The position numbers and the translations under genes were made by a program. From Desulfobulbus sp. (GTDB lineage: Bacteria > Desulfobacterota > Desulfobulbia > Desulfobulbales > Desulfobulbaceae), in NCBI GenBank assembly GCA_028684915.1, contig JAQUEZ010000132.1, positions 1 through 16,244 of the forward strand: a stretch of DNA of 16,244 nucleotides, given 5' to 3'. Shown in pieces: positions 13,112-16,244 of the stretch. Each line of letters begins with the position of its first letter. Within the stretch, counting starts at the first letter, position 1. Under the pieces are notes generated by a model, which saw nothing but the letters and a program-made list of their open reading frames with translations, was not told the origin of the DNA and did not search any database.

Positions 13112-15975
13112 GAGTGTTTGTTAGATACTGGTAAGAGAGAGTCATATCTTCCGACGGGAAGTGCTGGTTCGATTCTGCCAGCGGTTGCGCGTTCACGAAC
13201 CAGGTTTTCCTTGCCGTCCTCCGCACCTGCTGTCGCTCGCCGTGAGATCGGTAGGCGGACGGAGAACACTGTCCCTTCCCCCGTGGCGGACGTGCAGTTG
13301 ATCTGTCCTCCGTGCTTTTTGACGACGATGTTGTGGGCGATAGCCAGGCCTTGGCCGGTTCCCTTTCCAATTTCCTTGGTGGTGAAAAAGGGATCGAAGA
13401 TGCGCTGCCGTATATTTTTCGGGATGCCGCTGCCGTTGTCGCTAATGCGGATTTCCACCCATTTCGAATCATGGTGGGTGCTGACGAGGATGCGACCATG
13501 TCGTTCGGGATCCGTCTCCTTCGCCTTGCCAATAGCGTGGGCTGCGTTGACAAGCAGGTTGAGAAATACTTGGTTGAGTTGGTCCGGATAACAGGAAACC
13601 AAGGGTAGCTCAAGCGCGAGGTTGGCATCCAACTCGGCCACATATTTCCATTCGCTCCGGCAGACGATGATCGCATTTTCCAACGCATGGTTAATGTCGA
13701 TATCAACCCGTTCATTGGTCCCGGGATGGCTGAATTCCCGCAGCGCACTGATGATGTGCACGATCCGCCTAATCCCCGCCTGAACTTCCTCGAGGCATTC
13801 CGGGATCTCCGTCAGCAGAAAATCCAGATTGGCATCCTGCAGAGGGGCAGCCAGCGTGTCGGACGGAGAGTTGGCCTCTATTTTAATGATTGCGACGAGA
13901 AGTTTCTTGATGTCTGCGAAGGCCTGGTTGAAAAATGCCAGGTTATTCTGGATGTACTGCATTGGCGTGTTGATTTCGTGGGCAATGCCGGCTGCCAACT
14001 GGCCGATGGCTTCCAATTTTTGGGATAGAAGCAGTTGCTGCTGCAGGGACCGTATCTCCGTGATGTCCTTTTTCAAGGCCACGAAATGACTCGGCTCGCC
14101 ATTCTCGTTGCGCACCGGTGAGACGGATATTTCCTCTATGAGGATGGTTCCGTCTTTTTTCCGCATTTCTAATGTTCCAGACCACGCCTCGCCTTTGTCC
14201 AGACTCAGGCGCATCTCTTCCAGGGGGGCGGTCGAATCGACCCCCTCCTCATGCAAAACCCATGGTGTCTTGCCAATATATTCCTCGGCCCCATAACCGC
14301 TGGCGGCCAGTGCGGCTGGGTTAGCATAGTGGATGCGGTGGGATGCGTCGGTGATGACCACCGCATCTCGGCTCTGCTCGATAGCCTGAGCTAGCACCTT
14401 TCGTTCCTCTTCCACCAGTTTTTTTTGGGTCTCATCGTGAAAGGTGAGGAGCATGATCTGACCGGTGTCGCTCGGGATAGGGCTGCAGTAGTAACTGAAG
14501 AAACCGACCTGCTTCCACTCCTCAAATCGAACGGTGAGGAACTTTCCGTTGGCGGTCACCCTTTCCAGGGCTTTATCGATGAGGAGCCGGGCGAACTCTT
14601 CCTGGGGCATGTGTAACCGGATGGACCAGTCGTTCAAAATGCGTTGGAAAACTCGGTTGCTGGTCAGGATCTCCCGCGTGGCCCCCAAGGTGACCAGTCC
14701 AACGGGCAGGTTGTCGAGCAGCGTTTCGATATAGATGTTCTGACGGGAGATCTTGTTCAGGGCAAAACGCAGGTCGGAGACATCCTTGGCTCCGGCAACC
14801 ACGCCCAAGATCTTCTCATCGTCTTTATCTCGCAGCAGGCTGAGGTTGAACGACATAGGCAGGCTCCTACCATCTTTGGTGCGGTACTGCAATTCGACGT
14901 TCCGGATTTCTTCGCGGTCGGCGGTCCGGTAAAAGAAGAACGTCTCGTGCACCTTCGGCTCGGGGTCATGGAAGAGGCAGGACACAGGCTGGCCGAGCAG
15001 ATCCTCCTGCGCATAGCCGAGCAGGTCGCAGGTGGCCTGGTTGATCCGGATGATGCGCAGGTCGGGGGTAACCGCGATGAGGGAATCCAGAAACTGATTG
15101 ATGATGGAATCCGATTCACTCCGTGCCCTGGCCAGCTGGAGTTCACTCGTTTTGCGATTGGTGATGTCGTTTTGAATACCGAAGGCGTAGAGAGGTGTGC
15201 CTGCAGCATCTCTTTGCAGCACCTTGCCAACGATGTGGATCCATATCCAGTGGCCTGATTTGTGGCGCAGCCGATGCTCAATTTCATAATAATCTGTCCT
15301 GCCCGCTAAATGCTTGTCCAAGGCTGTCCGGACGAGTTCTCTGTCGTCAGGATGTATCAACTCCCACCATGCTTCAAAATCAGGCAACTCGCTGGGGGGA
15401 TACCCCACCATTGAATAAGATTGCGCATTGCACTCTGCCCTGCCGGTCTTGATATGCCAACTCCAGGTGCCGAGCTGGCCACCCTTGATCAGCAACTCAA
15501 GTTCCTCGTTTTTCTTCTTCAGCCGCTGCTCTTTGTCCCGCGTCTCAGAGAGTGCCGCGGCGAGTTGGGCCTCGACCCGCAACCGTTTGGCGCATTCGGT
15601 GAGCGCCTGGAGGGAGCTCGGGCCAATCAGGGGTTTAACCACGTACTTGTCCACCCCGAGGTTAATGCACGACACCAAGTATTCGGACTGATCAAAGGCG
15701 GTCATGACCACGATCGGTACCGACTGGTCGGACGCACGAATCTCGCGAATCATGGTGATCCCGTCCATGACTGGCATCCGGATGTCGGTGATAATGATGT
15801 TTGGTCGGTGGGCCGCGTGGGCTCGCAAACCTTCCTCGCCGTTGGCGGCTGTTACCAGCTGCGCCACATGGCGGCTGAGGAACTGGCTGAACAGCTCGGC
15901 GGTTTCGGCTTCGTCCTCCACGTACAGGACGGTCAACTGTTTCAGATAGTCTCTGTCTATGTTACTTGTGATCAT
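13108..15975 (-). CDS. Hybrid sensor histidine kinase, REC-PAS(x4)-HisKA-HATPase
   Basis: 955 residues without membrane segments, so a cytoplasmic sensor. Order: N-terminal REC (13-130; Asp64 in ITDIRMPVMDG, Lys114 in VVKPL); coiled linker (130-163); PAS/PAC 1 (165-280, HRLRHKSGHWIWI); PAS 2 (290-405); PAS-like 3 (410-515); PAS 4 (525-640); HisKA with phospho-acceptor His666 in GIAHEINTPMQ; HATPase_c with the N box near LNLLVNAAHA (805-814), DNGSG (846-850), FDPFFTTKE and GKGTGQGL (870-877). A 45-residue basic tail follows. AAGGAGG 4 nt before ATG 15975 fixes the start. It shares an operon with the GGDEF-EAL-REC gene, whose receiver is the natural phosphotransfer target. An IS630 copy lies immediately upstream of the ribosome binding site. 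Confidence 0.93.
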   Translation of the reverse strand: MITSNIDRDYLKQLTVLYVEDEAETAELFSQFLSRHVAQLVTAANGEEGLRAHAAHRPNIIITDIRMPVMDGITMIREIRASDQSVPIVVMTAFDQSEYLVSCINLGVDKYVVKPLIGPSSLQALTECAKRLRVEAQLAAALSETRDKEQRLKKKNEELELLIKGGQLGTWSWHIKTGRAECNAQSYSMVGYPPSELPDFEAWWELIHPDDRELVRTALDKHLAGRTDYYEIEHRLRHKSGHWIWIHIVGKVLQRDAAGTPLYAFGIQNDITNRKTSELQLARARSESDSIINQFLDSLIAVTPDLRIIRINQATCDLLGYAQEDLLGQPVSCLFHDPEPKVHETFFFYRTADREEIRNVELQYRTKDGRSLPMSFNLSLLRDKDDEKILGVVAGAKDVSDLRFALNKISRQNIYIETLLDNLPVGLVTLGATREILTSNRVFQRILNDWSIRLHMPQEEFARLLIDKALERVTANGKFLTVRFEEWKQVGFFSYYCSPIPSDTGQIMLLTFHDETQKKLVEEERKVLAQAIEQSRDAVVITDASHRIHYANPAALAASGYGAEEYIGKTPWVLHEEGVDSTAPLEEMRLSLDKGEAWSGTLEMRKKDGTILIEEISVSPVRNENGEPSHFVALKKDITEIRSLQQQLLLSQKLEAIGQLAAGIAHEINTPMQYIQNNLAFFNQAFADIKKLLVAIIKIEANSPSDTLAAPLQDANLDFLLTEIPECLEEVQAGIRRIVHIISALREFSHPGTNERVDIDINHALENAIIVCRSEWKYVAELDANLALELPLVSCYPDQLNQVFLNLLVNAAHAIGKAKETDPERHGRILVSTHHDSKWVEIRISDNGSGIPKNIRQRIFDPFFTTKEIGKGTGQGLAIAHNIVVKKHGGQINCTSATGEGTVFSVRLPISRRATAGAEDGKENLVRERATAGRIEPALPVGRYDSLLPVSNKHS

Positions 15976-15979
15976 GAGT

Positions 15980-15986
15980 CCTCCTT
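15980..15986 (-). promoter_or_regulatory. Ribosome binding site of the kinase, next to an IS insertion
   Basis: AAGGAGG on the minus strand, 4 nt from the ATG at 15975. The IS630 target TA (15991-15992) is only 4 nt further upstream, so all native promoter sequence beyond it has been displaced to the far side of the element. Confidence 0.8.
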
Positions 15987-15989
15987 ATT

Positions 15990-16244
15990 CTATTTTGTTT
16001 TCAAGATGTCACGAATCCAGGGCCAGTTGGTCAGACTGCTGACAGCTGTTTTGTTTGCCGCCATTTCTGCCAACCCAAGTTCTGCCTGGGCAGTTGCGGC
16101 ATCAAGCGAGTCAAAAGCACGGTTGGCGAAATAGTTCCGGCGCAAGATATTCCAGATTTGTTCCGCCGGATTTAATTCCGGTGAATAGGGCGGCAACCGT
16201 ATCAAGGCAACATTTTCCGGGATCACAAGCTCTTTGCCTCTGTG
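15990..16244 (-). CDS. IS630-family transposase, C-terminal part, cut by window edge
   Basis: The visible C-terminus carries PPYSPELNPAEQIWNILR, with the final catalytic Glu of the IS630/DDE domain, followed by NYFANRAFDSL and SLTNWPWI. The frame continues past 16244, so the N-terminal part lies outside the window. It is related to, but distinct from, the copy at 6094-7202: the tip reads TTTTGTTTTCAAGATGTC from 15993. As in that copy, the stop codon TAG is formed with the TA at the element edge (15991-15992). Confidence 0.85.
   Translation of the reverse strand, partial: HRGKELVIPENVALIRLPPYSPELNPAEQIWNILRRNYFANRAFDSLDAATAQAELGLAEMAANKTAVSSLTNWPWIRDILKTK

Noticed and set aside
1..16244. CRISPR arrays, tRNA or rRNA genes
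   Set aside because: No regularly spaced direct repeats and no recognisable tRNA or rRNA sequence were seen on reading the window.

Overview
The window comes from a Gram-negative bacterium, most likely a proteobacterium in the broad sense (Gammaproteobacteria or a Desulfobacterota-type lineage). The basis is an inner-membrane LapD-type receptor with a periplasmic LapG-type protease, a sigma-54-dependent response regulator, multi-PAS histidine kinases, and IS200/IS605, IS630 and IS5 insertion sequences. I cannot name the species from the sequence.

Left part (1-3362): mobile elements stacked inside each other. A group II intron reverse transcriptase/maturase (95-1477) ends in a clear domain V (1443-1475) and domain VI (1482-1518). 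Only about 30 nt later a second, different group II-type reverse transcriptase starts (1551-2918), followed by its own domain V (2954-2986) and domain VI (about 2992-3018). Directly after that lies the 3' part of an IS200/IS605 TnpA gene (3021-3281) and the hairpin-rich right end of that element (3282-3362). The simplest reading is a twintron: an inner intron inserted in an outer intron, which is inserted in an IS200-type transposase gene. The 5' parts lie beyond the left edge.

Middle (3344-7756, all on the minus strand): a Lap-type adhesin-control module. A stand-alone REC response regulator (7238-7756) is followed, after an inserted IS630 element (6094-7202), by a LapG-like calcium-dependent cysteine protease (5348-6076) and a LapD-like c-di-GMP receptor (3344-5338) with degenerate GGDEF and EAL motifs. 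The IS200 right end supplies the last codons and stop of lapD. The IS630 lies about 18 bp upstream of the annotated lapG start and separates lapG from the regulator.

Centre (7951-9505): a decayed IS5-family element, a solo IS630 end, a 56-bp GTAGGGTGC/GCACCCTAC inverted-repeat element, a MITE-like 170-bp inverted-repeat element, and a good sigma-70 promoter with a nearby 17-bp palindrome ahead of the next gene.

Right part (9509-15992): a plus-strand NtrC-type sigma-54 activator (9509-10864) converges on a two-gene minus-strand operon. The operon encodes a REC-multiPAS-HisKA-HATPase kinase (13108-15975) and, overlapping it by 4 nt, a PAS-GGDEF-EAL-REC protein with intact GGDEF, I-site and EAL motifs (10937-13111). 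A second IS630-family element (15992 to the right edge) sits a few bases upstream of the kinase ribosome binding site. Taken together the host genes look like a two-component/c-di-GMP circuit that could set the pool sensed by LapD and so control LapG cleavage of a surface adhesin. No adhesin gene is visible here, and the link between the two gene groups is inferred from proximity and family knowledge.
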